64,000 nt of DNA from Polytrichum commune (GCA_950295325.1 OX485803.1:38641554-38705553), one strand, 5' to 3'. Counted from the stretch's first letter, positions 11,336 through 24,429 are shown. Numbers and translations are program-made. Notes: a model not told the origin generated them from the sequence alone.

Positions 11336-14205
11336 TAAACTTGATACACTAGTTGCAAGTGAAGGGTGGGGTAGGTGATGAAAGGTAGGGGGTGTTTTTC
11401 ACTTTTGGGCAACCGGCAAGTGATGGGCCTTGTACCCAACAAATGAAATTCCCAAAATCCATCCTCTCATACTAAAGGCTAGAAGGTACCCTTCAACATA
11501 GAGGTGGGTACCCTCATTTAGGGTATTTCAAATGCCCTCTCAATATCTCAAGAGAAAGAGAGAGATGACACCATCCACTGGGGTTGGCGTGAATAAGGGA
11601 TGCTTTACCTTGTCATAGCCACAAGCTCATATGTGAACCTGAAGTAGGCTGACTAAGTAGGGTAATATCCAAAGGATCGTGATGGTGAAAGATAGTAATG
11701 TTTAGATTTCATATTTATTTAAATGCTCGTGTTAGTTTAAGCCCTAAACACATGAGGGTGTTCAACAAGTTTGAGGGTAGATATAAATAGATAGTTCCTC
11801 TCTATAAGAAAACATAACGTCTTAAGACAAAGTTGTTTGTAAAGTTTCGATTTGAAAATCTATAGAGTTGGCACTTGGGAGGTGTTTTGAGCAATGCTTG
11901 TGACATTTATCCATGCATTTTAAAAAGAGTTTACATTTGAAAACATCTTGTAAACATGAATTGATTTATTATGGATAGATTTCTTTTTCATAATGTCTTT
12001 GTATATATAAGTATGATGTGTTGAAAAAAGTGGCATGGAAAGAGTTATCATATGTGTTAGAGATTAGCATATGTGCCAATATTCCTTGTTAATGGCAACT
12101 CTCACGTTACACTACAAAAAATTGTGATGTCTCTAACTTTGACAAGCCATTACAAGTAACCATTTGATCACATTTGGGTGTGGGATATGCTCAACTACAT
12201 AGAGTGTTGAGCCTTCACCCTACCCCCAACAAAATTTTCAATTGCATCATAAGTACCCTTGAACCGCCAACCAACTTGCCAAGGTGAGGGAGAGACCAAA
12301 AATGCTCCCTTTATTACAAGGTAAGACCCACTTTGATCCTAAGTGGACATTATGTACATTCCGGCAATAACACATATGAAACCCTTATACAATAGTCATT
12401 GAAAACTTTGCTCTTACATACTTAATAACACTTTGTTACACTTTGTTACACTTTGTTACCCTTTGTGTGTGTGTGTGCGCGCAACATTGCACTTGATATA
12501 CTTAGTCACACATCCATATATATATGTCATGGAACCTACCATGTAGCATTTTTATTTCTTAAGATGTTCATTGGTATTGCATGAACAAAATGAAACTATA
12601 TGGTTTGATCATAACCCACTGAAGAAATATTTTGGCAATCAAATGGCTTGACAATTCAATCATGTGAACCGTGAAGGTAAGCCTAAAGATTACACCGACT
12701 GCAAACTTGAGCATCATCGTCCAATTTCTCTATTATCTTTTAACCCTTGACTTCCTAAGATGCCAGTTTCGGCTTATGAATAACTCTTGAAGGCAAGTTC
12801 ATCCAGAAGGAAGGTGCTAGGAAGTTCACAATAGATATTGTTGTGTTCCTCGTGAATTGTTTTTGAAGGCATTTGTAGGCATTCGTAGGCGAGTTTTGAA
12901 GTGAAGTATAAGAATATCTATATGATATTTAATAATTTATAGTGTTTCATGAATATCACCGTTGTGGGCTTTCCCCCAAAAAACTAGGGATACAAAATCC
13001 TCTCTCTTTGTCTAAATTGACTGCCAATCGTTCCTAAATGATTTTGTGCAAGATAATTCAAAGTGGACAATCATCTTTCATTTTTCTTTCCCACACTCAA
13101 GAGGTTGCTTTGCATGCTCTAGAAGTCACCACTTTGCTTTGCAAAAATGTCAACTCTCTGCATATAGAATATTATAAAATGTATTCAAAAGCCAAGCAAA
13201 TATGCTCCATTGCACCAATTTGCTTGGAAGACAAGCCGGCTCCCTATACACATAGAATATAAAGCATCCTCGCCAATGATTTTAAAACATGGCGATCTAT
13301 CTCTAAATTGTGATTTTGAATGATTGTTTTTATGATTTTATTGCCAATTTTTTTAAAGCACATATTTGCATGAAATTGTCAAATTTGAGATGAATATGTA
13401 CAATTTTGGGTGAAATTGCACAAATTTCATTCATATGTGGTTTCGTCACTCCAATGATTATAGCCAATGCTCCTCTATTGAAAATTTGAAAACATAAGCA
13501 AATGATCCTCAAGGTGGGTACGAGCAATAATCGGGGAATAATCGGGGAATAATAATATATTCTCATGTCCAAATGTCACTTTCCAAAAGGAAAACAAGGT
13601 ATAAATATGTTTTTTATAAATGCCACATGTAAAAAGACATGCATGGCTCAAACCCTTTGCACCCCCAAATCCGTTTAAAATATATTTAAAACAAGTTACA
13701 TGCACATAATTGAAGGAAATGCATATTATTCATCAACATTTATCATCATCATGTATCTTACATAATATGAAAACCTAATTTGATCACTCATCTTAGTTGG
13801 ACTCCTATATTTGAGTGGTGTATGGTTAGTTGTGGATTTGAAAGCAATGACCTAAAAGACACATATTTAAAAAGAGATTGGACTACATAATCAAATTTTG
13901 TTAGTAATACTAGTCTTGGTATATGTATGAAATGGGTATTTTTTTTAATCCGCCATGTGGAAACCTAAAGGTTCAACAAGCTTGTCCATACATGGATATT
14001 GTCAAGGTCTTTTTTGAATCGACGTGATGCCCATTTCCAAATTACATGTAAAATTAGACCATAATTCACGTAGGTGGCAACATTGGAGTCGTCTCCTTCT
14101 CTTTGATTTATAATAAACGCCACACACAACATTTTGCTCGAGTTTAAAACATGTGAATGAACCTTACATTGATGGGGCATTGATGAAATACAAAGAGATG
14201 ACGCC
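11336..14205. other. Gene-free AT-rich intergenic DNA
   Basis: Nearly 2.9 kb with no frame that resembles a protein or can be chained through splice sites. A threefold CACTTTGTTA repeat followed by (TG)n lies at about 12430-12482. Confidence 0.5.
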
Positions 14206-14413
14206 AACTACACTAAATATGATATTTAGTGTGACTTATTGTTTGGAGTTACATGTTCATGTATTTTTTTACCAAGTAAAGATGTTAATGTTCTATAGTG
14301 TCCAAACAACCAATTCGACCATAGTTGGTAGAAAATTGAGATGCACAATAGACAACTAAACATTGCGTAATTCCAAATAGTAAGTCACACTAAATGTCAT
14401 ATTTAGTGTAGTT
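14206..14413. mobile_element. MITE with palindromic TIRs, short copy
   Basis: A 208-bp element whose ends are 33-base inverted repeats: the left end starts AACTACACTAAATATGATAT and the right end finishes ATGTCATATTTAGTGTAGTT, with about one mismatch between the arms. Each TIR is itself a palindrome around CACTAAATATNATATTTAGTG. It shares its ends with the copies at 29-424 and 52069-52433. Confidence 0.8.
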
Positions 14414-14854
14414 GTGTTGGGTTATGAAAGATGATTCGCCTTGGTCACAACCTCAATCAAGCTCATATGTGAACATAGGACGAGTTTACGAAGGAAAGCT
14501 ACATGGCAAGTGCTACTACATCATGTTGAAGGTGATCCTTTGTTAACGAAATAAATAATATATGCAATTGTATTAAAACAACCAAACCTCGATCAAACAA
14601 CTTCAAGTGCGATAGCTTTTGCAACATACCTCAACTTTTGAAATATGTAATGTGGGATTCTTGTATTCATGTGTTTCTCCCTAGCACAAGAATTCATCTA
14701 AGCGATTGTGTCCAATTTTAAGGTGCATAAATTCACATCCCAAAATCCCCTAGCATAGGACTAGAAGACTATCTTACCTACTCACTTTCGGTTCACATAG
14801 TTTCTAACACATTTAAATATTCTACATGCATCGGTGATAGATTGGGCATTTTGA
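14414..14854. other. Gene-free intergenic DNA
   Basis: Nothing recognised between the two small transposons. Confidence 0.5.
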
Positions 14855-15356
14855 GGGCCACTTCACACACACATGAGACTGAGAGCCCGTGTCCATTACA
14901 CTTAAGTACTCTCATTGGTGGAAAAGGCGGAGCCGGTCCACGTTCGCTTCACACTACGCTTGAGGGACCAACGGAGTATGTGAATGCAAGATGGATGTAA
15001 AGTCCACATGGATTCCTACATGGCATTGAATGGATCATGTTTCATGGTCATTTGGATTGTTTTCAAAAACCACCTCTTATAGATAGGCCTAACACAAAAC
15101 CGGGAGACCAAGGCACTCCAAATGGTCACAACTGTTGGTTTATTCTATTTTATCATGTGTGAGGACCCGCATGCATAGAAATTTATTGAAATAACATTTG
15201 GTCGAGGGCCCGGTCACATGTGACTTCACACTACACTTGAGGATCCATGACCACACTGCATGATTTTGGAGGTCCCTTGGGACGACCTTTAAACAATTTC
15301 TTTTGGGCTCTCACAATTTCATGGTCACGGCTCTTAGCTCGTGTGTGAAGTGGCCC
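14855..15356. mobile_element. GGGCC-TIR DNA transposon, intact copy
   Basis: A 502-bp element starting GGGCCACTTCACACACACAT and ending GCTCGTGTGTGAAGTGGCCC. It is flanked by TGA on the left and TAA on the right, an imperfect 3-bp target duplication. It is the uninterrupted counterpart of 9400-11335. No coding sequence. Confidence 0.75.
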
Positions 15357-16488
15357 TAAAGCCCTTGAACCCCTAAAGGTTGAACGACATATATTTTTGT
15401 GCAGGCAATCACCATTGCTTGATCATACTAACGCCCACGTTTATGGCCGGAATCATTTGTGAATGATCTTGAATATACAAAGATGCCAGAAGAAGAACTC
15501 CGGTCTCAAAATGAGGCCGAAATGAATAGAATGTTTGTTCGTAAAACATCCTTGGCCACACCCTAACAAAGATGCCATCTGTATATTTTGCTTTGCCACA
15601 AGAAGTGTCATCGACTTTCTTTCATATGATGTTGAATTGGACTTAACCTTTTTTGACGGTTTTGGAAAGCTTCCGCCCTTCAGCCTTAAGGGGCTAATTT
15701 GATACTTTGATTGCGAATCGAATGAGTAGTGATCATAGTCTTTTGACAATAAAACCCCAAATAAGTCAAACTATACAAAAGCTCAATGAAAAGATGCACA
15801 AAAAACGAGTCTTCAACTAAAGAATATTTGTATTGTGCCATGTAGGTGAGTTCGACTCTAATTGTAATATTTTCTAGAATTCCCAAATCGGAAGGTTTAA
15901 GTGTTGGAAAACAATGATGAACTTCAAAGTTATGGAAAAATAACGGTATTGTCCATGTTGGATATTATAATCGATGTATATATTTGGTGCATTTTTGTCG
16001 AATTGGCTTATGTTGTATGACATTTGTTTTTCTCCATTGGCCATGTGCAACCGAGGGACGTGATTTTAGAACACACTTCCCATTTGACACGGGTGGTCAT
16101 TTGAACATGACCTCAAGTACAAGTGGTGAGGTTGATTTGCCACTTGTCATGGTTTGCATTTGAATATTGTCAGTGGGGTCAAGTGCAAATGACAACACGT
16201 GTTAAATGAAAAGTGTGTTCTAGGACCATGTTTCCTAGTACTATCCCACTAGATTTCGTGTTGCTCATTGCTACCAAAATCATTGAAAGTGCAATCCAAC
16301 ATAAGATACATTTCTTATTCGAGTATATAGCGTAGATTACCATTTGGAGTAACATGTTTTTACAAGTTTAGAGTTGTGTTCCAAGGTTACATGTTGGTTG
16401 GAGTTAACCATATTTAAATTATGAAGACATGGATGACCTAGACACTCCATTTGCAAATTCAAAAACTTTAGGAACGTGAACCTAGAAG
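15357..16488. other. Intergenic DNA with one degenerate inverted-repeat element
   Basis: At about 16055-16235 two imperfect arms of ~65 bases are inverted: the left starts GGGACGTGATTTTAGAACAC and the complement of the right starts GGAAACATGGTCCTAGAACA. They share the AGAACACACTT word and TCATTT spacing, and probably mark an old MITE. No gene in the rest. Confidence 0.5.
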
Positions 16489-16578
16489 TTGTTTTGCACC
16501 AAAAGCAATAACAAAACAATAAAAACTCCCTTGAATAAACATACCAAATACCCTATCAAGCACAACAAAGAACACCAT

Positions 16579-17133
16579 ATGGCCTCGGCCTACCGGTCTC
16601 GCCATAAAATAGAACTAACAAGATATATACACTACCACTCCTTCAACCCCATCATCTACCCAATTACAAAACCTATACACCAACATACCAAACCCATACA
16701 CTACCTCTCCAAATACGCACAAAAAACAATACTTGCCCTACCCAATCTATTCACCACAAGTAAATATACCTTAATAAAGTATTATAAAATGATAAAGAGA
16801 AAACCAAAAGTAAAAAAATACCTATGATATCACTTCATCAATAAATTAACTCTATTACAATGTGGAGATATTGAATTTAATCCGGGACCGATGCCAAATA
16901 TACTACACACACACCCAACATACATACAAACGCATAACCACCCACCCCCACCCCATATGATATATGCCATCATTGTAACCATAAATCCCTCAATAAACAT
17001 ATGCAACAATATATTGGCTCAACCTAACGCCTATCACTTTAACATAGAAAGGACTAACACACTAATTAACAAGTTGGCTCACCTCACCAACCCTCCCGAA
17101 AAGGCATATCCTAACGCAACATCCATACACTAG
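16579..17133 (+). pseudogene. LINE N-terminal leader with 2A-like ribosome-skipping motif
   Basis: From the ATG at 16579 (MASAYRSRHKIEL...) one frame runs to 17133, broken by a single TGA at 16825-16827. At 16852-16890 the same frame reads LLQCGDIEFNPGP, a perfect match to the 2A core D(V/I)ExNPGP. In known 2A sequences the ribosome skips the final Gly-Pro bond, so an active ancestor would have released a ~103-residue leader and restarted at the Pro before the Met at 16891. The leader is basic and aromatic with no recognised domain. 2A motifs are known near the N termini of some APE-type LINEs of trypanosomes and animals. Confidence 0.85.
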
Positions 17134-17390
17134 AGTTATTGAAACCTACCAAGACATAATAGAACCTCCGAATTCAATACATAAAGAATTATACACTTTC
17201 ATATATAGTTTCGAAACACTCCCAACTCCAACTGTAATCCAAAGAAAATTTCCATTTTTACCAAATAAATTAATACACGAATCCCTCAGATGTTTTGAAA
17301 CACTAAATGGATATGCCCATCCACCCCCACTCCTAAATATACCCACCCAAACAACTCGAATAAATAACAACACCAATCAGGAAACAAACA

Positions 17391-18720
17391 CAATAACCTG
17401 GAATGCTTCATCACTTAATACAACCTTACCTAACTTACAAAGCCTCATTACCTACACTCAAATAAATACAACAATCATCACCATCCAAGAAACCAAGCTC
17501 ACAGCAACAAAATTCACGAAATATATCCAAAACTTATTTCTACAATACAAACTCATATTTAACAACACACACGCACTCACAAAATGTATCCATCAACAAA
17601 TGCCCTATACATCTGGAAGGGGCGGGTTGCTCACACTTATACACAACAAATATGCATTCCCCGGTAATATCACCAAAATCCCCACACCAGTAAACATTTC
17701 ACCGTACCTCCAAATAATACAAATAAACAACCAACCATTATAATCATGGCTAATCATCCACATGTACATGCCCACACACTTAGGGCCGCTTTACACCTAG
17801 AGGCCGGGCCAATTTCCCTTGAGGCCGATTGCACAAAATTTCAGCCTTTTTTGGGTTGGAGGCCGGCCTCTACTACACATTATAATAAGATTATACCGGG
17901 GGCCAATTTTCCCATATGTAAAGGCCCTCGGGCCAAGAAGCCAAGCTGATTCAAAAAAATTAGCCTAATCCAACGGATGTAGCATAATCTAAGATAGAGC
18001 CTTTAGATTCCACATAATCCAATGGATCTAGTTCACTTTAAAAAATTATACTTTATTTAAGAATATTTTTTTAGTGGAATATGACATTGGCCTCTAGGCC
18101 AAGAATTGGCCTTCCATTTTGGGTGCACCCAATTCAACGAGCTCGGGCCGTGTCATAACATACATTTTTTAATTTAAAAAATCATACCACCAAATCGGCC
18201 CGGCCTCTAGATGTAAAGGGGTTGGGGCCGATTTGAGCCTTTTGACCAATCACAAATGAGGATTTCAAGCCTCTTACACAACGAATTGGCCCGGCCTCTA
18301 AGTGTAAAGCGGCCCTTAGAAGATATTTGATTCATCCTTAACATAAAAACGACAATGACCAGTTAAATCAATGTACACCCATAACACATATACATCATGT
18401 GCAAAGACTTTAACCGAGACATTGCACTTATTGGTAGACAAAACGATAACCTCCACACACCACCACAAGAAGAAGATATACAATGGAGGACCTTTACTAC
18501 ATTCATGAATTTAGAATATATCCCAACAAACACCACATTCTCAAAACAAGGTGGTAATAACTATACTTCCACCAGCTTGATTGATGGTTTTTACATCAAC
18601 TCGCCATATAACAATAAATATTCTTCTACAACGAACACCCATATAGACCTAAATTCAGACCACTATCCAATTACCCTACATATACCATACAACACATTAC
18701 TAACAAGACTCATACTTCCC
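17391..18720 (+). pseudogene. LINE APE-type endonuclease domain, split by a MITE
   Basis: The N-terminal half, 17391-17775, shows TWNASSL, then IQETKL with the metal-binding Glu, and GRGGLLTLI. After the MITE (17783-18315) the domain resumes with KDFNRDIALIGRQN (GDFN motif, the Gly replaced by Lys), SLIDGFYINS and HIDLNSDHYPI, whose Ser-Asp-His is the catalytic end of the fold. This nuclease nicks target DNA to prime reverse transcription. It is dead here because of the insertion, frame changes and altered residues. Confidence 0.85.
17783..18315. mobile_element. GGGCC-TIR MITE nested in the LINE (PIF/Harbinger-like target)
   Basis: The ends are near-perfect ~30-base inverted repeats: the left starts GGGCCGCTTTACACCTAGAG and the right ends AGTGTAAAGCGGCCC. 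TTA flanks both sides (17780-17782, 18316-18318), and this can be read as CTTAG on both sides. It interrupts the APE coding region exactly, which proves it arrived after the LINE. TTA duplications and GG-starting TIRs are typical of PIF/Harbinger MITEs. No coding sequence. Confidence 0.88.
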
Positions 18721-19559
18721 AACAACATTACACAAACTAGGATCCTAAACCCAATACCACCTGAAAACCTCGAACAATTTAATATTAATTTTTCTGAAAA
18801 AACTCCATACAAATCAACGATTTAATCACTCTTTTTGAAAACTACGATCATCTTATAAATAACCAATGGCAAAATGCATGCGACTCACTTGACATCATAA
18901 TAAGAAAAAATTCACAAAACATAGAAGAAACATGTAGTGCAGCTCCAACACCACAACTTACAAACCATACGGCCCAACAAGGCAGCTTCTTACCACGTAA
19001 ACTAGCTAAACCATGGAAAAAACACCTAGCCACGTATCACCAAATTACGAAAACTATATATATTACCAAAAACGACCCGAACTGGCTTACACATCCAATA
19101 CTAAATGAAATATATAACCACCAACATGTACAAATTCCAACCCACCCACAACAAACACCTTACTAAACGAATGGATAAACGAAATAACAGCCATTGCAAA
19201 AATAGCCAAAAAACAAACATGAGCCATTATTACAAAATACACTAAAGAATGCATACTAAAAGCAATATCAAAATATAAACAACTCTATGAGAAAAGTCCT
19301 AAGAAAGTAAACATGAAAGTCTTCAGAAACTCTGAAACTTCATCCCTAGATTCTATCATTGATAGATAAAATAATATCTTAACTAATTCCGAAGACATCG
19401 CAAAAGAAATACACATACAACAATCCATTAATAACCATCCCACAGTTCTTACATGTGAACATCAAACAACACACCCACAACATTGTACGTGTAATGTACG
19501 ACAATACTCATGGTACGACCTCGATGGCTTCACCATAGACCGGCGTGGAGAACCTCAAA

Positions 19560-21145
19560 TTCCATTATATACATACTTCAATCCGGAAACATATGACTTA
19601 TGTCTAAAAAACCTAGGTAATAACAAAGCCCCTGGCCTAGACAGAATTCCCAATTCAATCCTAAAAAACATGCAACTACGTTTTTACAAACTATTGTTTT
19701 TATTCTTCAAACATCGCTATAAACAAAAATAAATTCCTACATCATAGAAAATGAGCCTCACAGTTTTACTTTCTAAGAAATGTAATCCATCACAACTTAC
19801 GAACCACAAACCTATTGCTCTAGCCAATATCATATATAAACTTTACACAAATACTTTGACATCCATCCTCTCGGCCTATAGAGAAACACACCAAATATTA
19901 CACAATAGCCAAGAATGATTCAGAGCAAAAAGATGAACATTCAGACAACTCCAAATACTTATTGCTGCATTGGAAGATGCAAGATTCACATACTATGATA
20001 TATACATTCTATACATAGACTTCAAAAATGCATTTGGCTCTATTGACCACACTAGACTCCTAGTCATATAGAAGGATCTTGGATACCCAAACGATGTCAT
20101 AAACCTAATTGGTAACATATACTCACAATTCACTATCACATTCATTGGATAACACTTTGGTAAAATACAACTCATTCCCATTCAAAGATGAACAATACAA
20201 GGAGACACCCTAAGCCCATACATATTCATCATATTCTTAGAATCCTTCATTAGGTGGTTACAACAAGGAAATAACGGATACACATTTGGAACATCCAAAG
20301 TACAAATCTCCTCAGCAGCATATGCTGACAACTTAGCAGCAATTGCCAACATATTAAAATCACTACAAGTACAAATCAACAAACTTGACAAATTTTGTGA
20401 ATGGGGTGACATGGATCTTGGAATTCCCAAATGCGTAGTCACTGGATGCCCGAACAAATCCAAAGTGAACCCCCTAGCATTCAAAACTCTAATTCAAGCT
20501 ACAAAAATAAACTACATGAACGAACATATACTAGTCTTGAGTCAAAACGAACCATACACATACCTGGGTATAAACCTCGCCCCCTCACTAAAATGGAAAA
20601 CACAAATACACACCACCACCACCAAAGTCATAAAACAATGCAAGGACCTTGTAGCTTGTCCAGCTCCTATGAAACAAAAAATTAATATGGCAGACACAGT
20701 TATACGTGCTGGAATCGCATACATCTTCTACGTTGTACCGTACTCCCTACCTGCCATAAAAAACCTTGACGAAAAGATTATAGCCCTCCACAAAACAATA
20801 TGTGGGCTACCAAAATGCACGTCAAACATAGCCACGCAACTCCATCATGACTTATTTGGAATAGAAGTTTTTTCACTAAAAAATGCCTACTTACGATGTA
20901 TAGGCGAACAACTACAACATGCCCTTAATGACACATGTAGACTTGGGAAAATCTACAACGGACTACTACAATTTATACTAGCAACATTTGGTGGCGCCCA
21001 AGAAATACCTCGTATCAAATATCACCATTGTGTCCGATCACCTATAACTAGAGCACTATTTCTACTTAAAAAAGAAGCCGGAGTTCACCTAAAAAGTATA
21101 ATGGACAACTTCATATTTAACACCTCCCCCTTTGAGAACGTCTGA
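19560..21145 (+). pseudogene. LINE reverse transcriptase domain
   Basis: Ordered RT motifs are visible: NNKAPGLDRIPNSIL near 19620; ILYIDFKNAFGSIDH near 20005 with the first catalytic Asp; IQGDTLSPYIF near 20195; and AYADNLAAI at 20318-20340, the catalytic box normally YADD. Here the second Asp is Asn (GAC to AAC), which should abolish activity. After the box an open frame continues for 244 residues (20411-21145) through PYTYLGINLAPSLKW and the thumb. Several stops sit where Trp would be expected (for example QE*FRAKR*TFRQLQ). Confidence 0.9.
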
Positions 21146-21163
21146 ATGAAATAAGCGCAAAAC

Positions 21164-22603
21164 ATGCATGGCCTAAATCGTAAAACTTCGCTTAAATTAC
21201 TACAAAAGCTACTATTGCACAATATAACTGAACTAAGGCAAATCACTCTACCCAATGGCCTTAATATGATGTGCCCAAATGATTTTAAAAACTATCATTC
21301 CAACCCTACCAAACTAATCAAAAGCGCACTAAACATTGCTCAACAACTATTATATCACCCCTCTTCCCCCCGGCAATGTCAACAACTATGCATGCACCAT
21401 CACTCCCAAAAAATCCTAAAAGACAACTACATCATAATAAACCACAACATTCTGCCCAGACAACCCGATCCTCCAATTCACCCCCCAAACCCACCTCACC
21501 CACACCACCCACCCCCACCAAGAGAAGTTCCTAAAGACCCTAGACAATTCCCTATCCACACAATCATTGACCATAAAAAACGACAATACACTACCTCCAA
21601 TGGAATAACGAAAAACGACACATCATATCTATGCCAATGGATAATAAGAAATAATAACACCTATAACAAATGGCGAACCCAAAGAGACTTATTCCCTTGG
21701 TACGACGCTAACACTTGTGCACATAATACCGGACTACTAACTCAATACTATACCAAAAGACAACACAAACACTTCTCGAACTTAATAAACGCACACTTTA
21801 CCACATAACAACAATGAGATACAAGATATGTTACCCCTGCAACAAGTATCCCATTGGCACATATTTCTATCGATGAATGTAACCCCGAAAGTTATATAGA
21901 AACCACCACCAATACTATCCAAACACACTTTGATATTGCCCACATATATGAAGACAATGGATGGCACCTCACCACCATCCCTAAAACTATACTACATTGG
22001 CTATGGAAACAATACCAACTCGCAAAAAACACCCCACACGGACTAGAACCACCTACACAATCATTTGAAACTGAAATGGTATGGTTATACCAAAGATACA
22101 AATACCGTATTCCTAAAAATGACCCCCTAAAACTAGCCCAATATACAATACCAACTCCAATATTAAACTTTCTCACTACATCATTCAACATCAGCCATTC
22201 ATATTTTTCATCCCCAATCACATGCCCTACACAACTCAATCAATTTTACTCTCCATTCTCACGAGATAAAATATTTGAATCCTTAGGGAAAGCCTTTGAC
22301 CATAAATGGAAAGGAATAGGCTATGCCCACCCCAATAATGCAACAGACCTACAAGAGGCTATACATTGGGCTCATCTTGCTGCCAAAAACGACTCAAGTA
22401 CCATCGCAATACTCATTTCACTTGATACAAATTGGTACCAAAACTTCAACCCACACTCCAGCCCATTCCCATACACACGTATTATCGCCCACTTTGTTGT
22501 AGATACTATCACATATGAAGAACCTACTATACCACTAGAACTTAACATGCCCATGAAAGAACTCTCTACGCTACAAATACTTTGCATACACCACCAAAAA
22601 TAA
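21164..22603 (+). pseudogene. LINE linker region with a possible chromodomain-like segment
   Basis: Two open frames, 21164-21808 and 21854-22603, lie between RT and RNase H. The first contains a proline-rich spacer (about 21470-21530), then IHTIIDHKKRQ, DTSYLCQWI and NKWRTQRDLFPW (21554-21704). The hydrophobic-IID-basic start and the YLxxW-W spacing recall a chromodomain, but I could not test this. The second frame has no recognised domain. Confidence 0.4.
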
Positions 22604-22834
22604 CTACATAGGAACCTATGAACATCTAAATCAACTCGCCCATATTATAAATAATCTCTCAATACCACAACTATATACACAAATTGCCACACATATCCCC
22701 CCCCCAACACACATGTCAATCCCAGCAAAAAGTGGTCCAAACTAACTTATCCCAATATCCCCACACTCAATGAAACACCTATGCCCCAACTACCGGCCTA
22801 CCAAACTAAGTTACCATTAAAATTTTATCCACAA

Positions 22835-23290
22835 TTCAATTATTACACTGATGGTTCATTTTAAAAACCTAAACTAATCTCCCCGGGAGTGTGGAGAAAA
22901 GAAACAGTAGGATATGGCATTTATAGCCCTAAAGGGCTTAGCATAGCCAAAAGACTACATGACTACCAGAATATCCTACGGGCAAAAATGATGGCCATCC
23001 ATAAAACACTATGAATTATCAATACCCTATATCCAAATGAACATGCATACATATTCACCGATAGCCTAAATGTACTATATCTACTAAACACACAAATTAA
23101 ACATCCCATACTACACAATAGTCACCCCGACCAAATCACACTTGCCTCCATGGTACAATTGCTCCAAAACCATTCCCAACCAACCACATTATACAAAGTT
23201 AAAGCACATGTTAACATAGACGGCAACGAACAAGCAAATAAATTAGCAAAAGAAGGACTGGACCTTACCCATAGAAGTGCCATACACATA
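22835..23290 (+). pseudogene. LINE ribonuclease H domain
   Basis: YYTDGSF opens the domain with its first catalytic Asp. RAKMMAIHKTL matches the second motif, but the catalytic Glu is Lys (AAA for GAA). YIFTDSLNVLYLL gives the third Asp. KVKAHVNIDGNEQANKLAKEG is the fourth motif, with Asn for the usual Asp. Two of the four catalytic acids are therefore lost, both by G-to-A changes. The domain would have degraded template RNA during cDNA synthesis. Confidence 0.85.
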
Positions 23291-23334
23291 TAGTAACACG
23301 CCCATGCCACACCTTACTACTACCAAAAAGACAA

Positions 23335-24345
23335 ATGGCCTCCATGATAGACACGCCAGACAAAGGCCCCGTTAGATTTCTAGAAAAACAAATCAAAAAA
23401 TGTGACATAATAAACAACTTAGAAACTATGGCCATACAAACCCCCAATATTTGTAAATGGACAAGCAATGAAGACATTGACAAAGAACTTTCCAATGAAT
23501 TTTGGAATAACCCTACTATTACGGACAAGCAAAATTCATGCCTTATCAAATTTCGCACTAGAACCTATATGGGCCAAGCCAGAAAACAAACTTTCTTTGG
23601 TAGACAAAGATTCCCTATCATCACATGTCCTATTTGTAATTCATACGAACCTGATACATGGCTACATGTACTACTCACATGTAGGCAACAACATATACAC
23701 TCACTACACGTTAAAAGACATAACAAAGAAGTATGGGAAATCAGAAAATTACTAATTTCTTCCGAAAAATCTCGATGCTACACTCTTATGAACGTTGGTA
23801 CCTTTAATGACAACCCCCAAAAAAACACCGTCCCTAACTGGCTATTACCCTGCACATGTAGAATCCAAAGATGCCACTGTAACTCTCGATTTAGACCCGA
23901 CATCCTTTGCATTAAAAGGGTTACCATATCAAAATGAACCCCCCGCAAACATAGACCAAACACTTACCATACAATTCATTGAATTCACATATTGTAATGA
24001 TAGATTCTCACTAGAAACACTAGAAACTGAAGCCAACAAATACAAACCACTGATAGAAAACATTGTTGCTTTAGGCTGGAAAATTGATATGCTCATTGTT
24101 ATTATAGCAAGCGCCAGAGCCGCAACACACATTCCATCAATGAAACTACTTGAAGACAAATTTAAACTACCTATGTCATCCATCCGAAATACATTCAAAA
24201 ACATCAATACCATTGCCATACAATACGCCATGTCCATCCTCCTCCACAAAAGAAAACTAGAAAACCACCAACCTCTACCTCAAATACAAGACCCCCTAGT
24301 CGTACCAAAGTTATATTTGAAAATCATCATCTCCACACAACACTG
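23335..24345 (+). pseudogene. LINE C-terminal CCHC knuckle and PD-(D/E)XK-like nuclease domain
   Basis: At 23626-23682 the frame reads CPICNSYEPDTWLHVLLTC, a C-x2-C-x9-H-x4-C knuckle. Further on come RPDIL (23893 onward), FIEFTYCNDRF, then ETEANKYKPLIENI, GWKIDMLIVIIASARAATH and a helical tail to 24345. This order (zinc knuckle, R/K-PD, acidic residue on a strand, K-Y helix, hydrophobic strand) is that of restriction-like endonucleases of R2-type and dual-endonuclease LINEs. A frameshift separates RPDIL from FIEFTY. The assignment is inferred from pattern alone. Confidence 0.55.
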
Positions 24346-24429
24346 ATGTCTCAACTTCGCACAAAACAAACCTACACCGATTAACCCTTATATATATATA
24401 TGTATATATATGTACTCTATTCTTGTTAC

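Noticed and set aside
18397-18825. 142-codon frame considered as a separate gene
   Set aside because: Its content (DFNRD, LIDGFY, SDHYP) is the second half of the LINE APE domain after the MITE.
19915-20220. Many in-frame TGA codons in the LINE where Trp is expected, hinting at a changed genetic code
   Set aside because: TAG also occurs at such sites, catalytic residues are mutated too, TGG is used elsewhere in the element, and the host gene COV ends with TGA. Pseudogene decay explains it.
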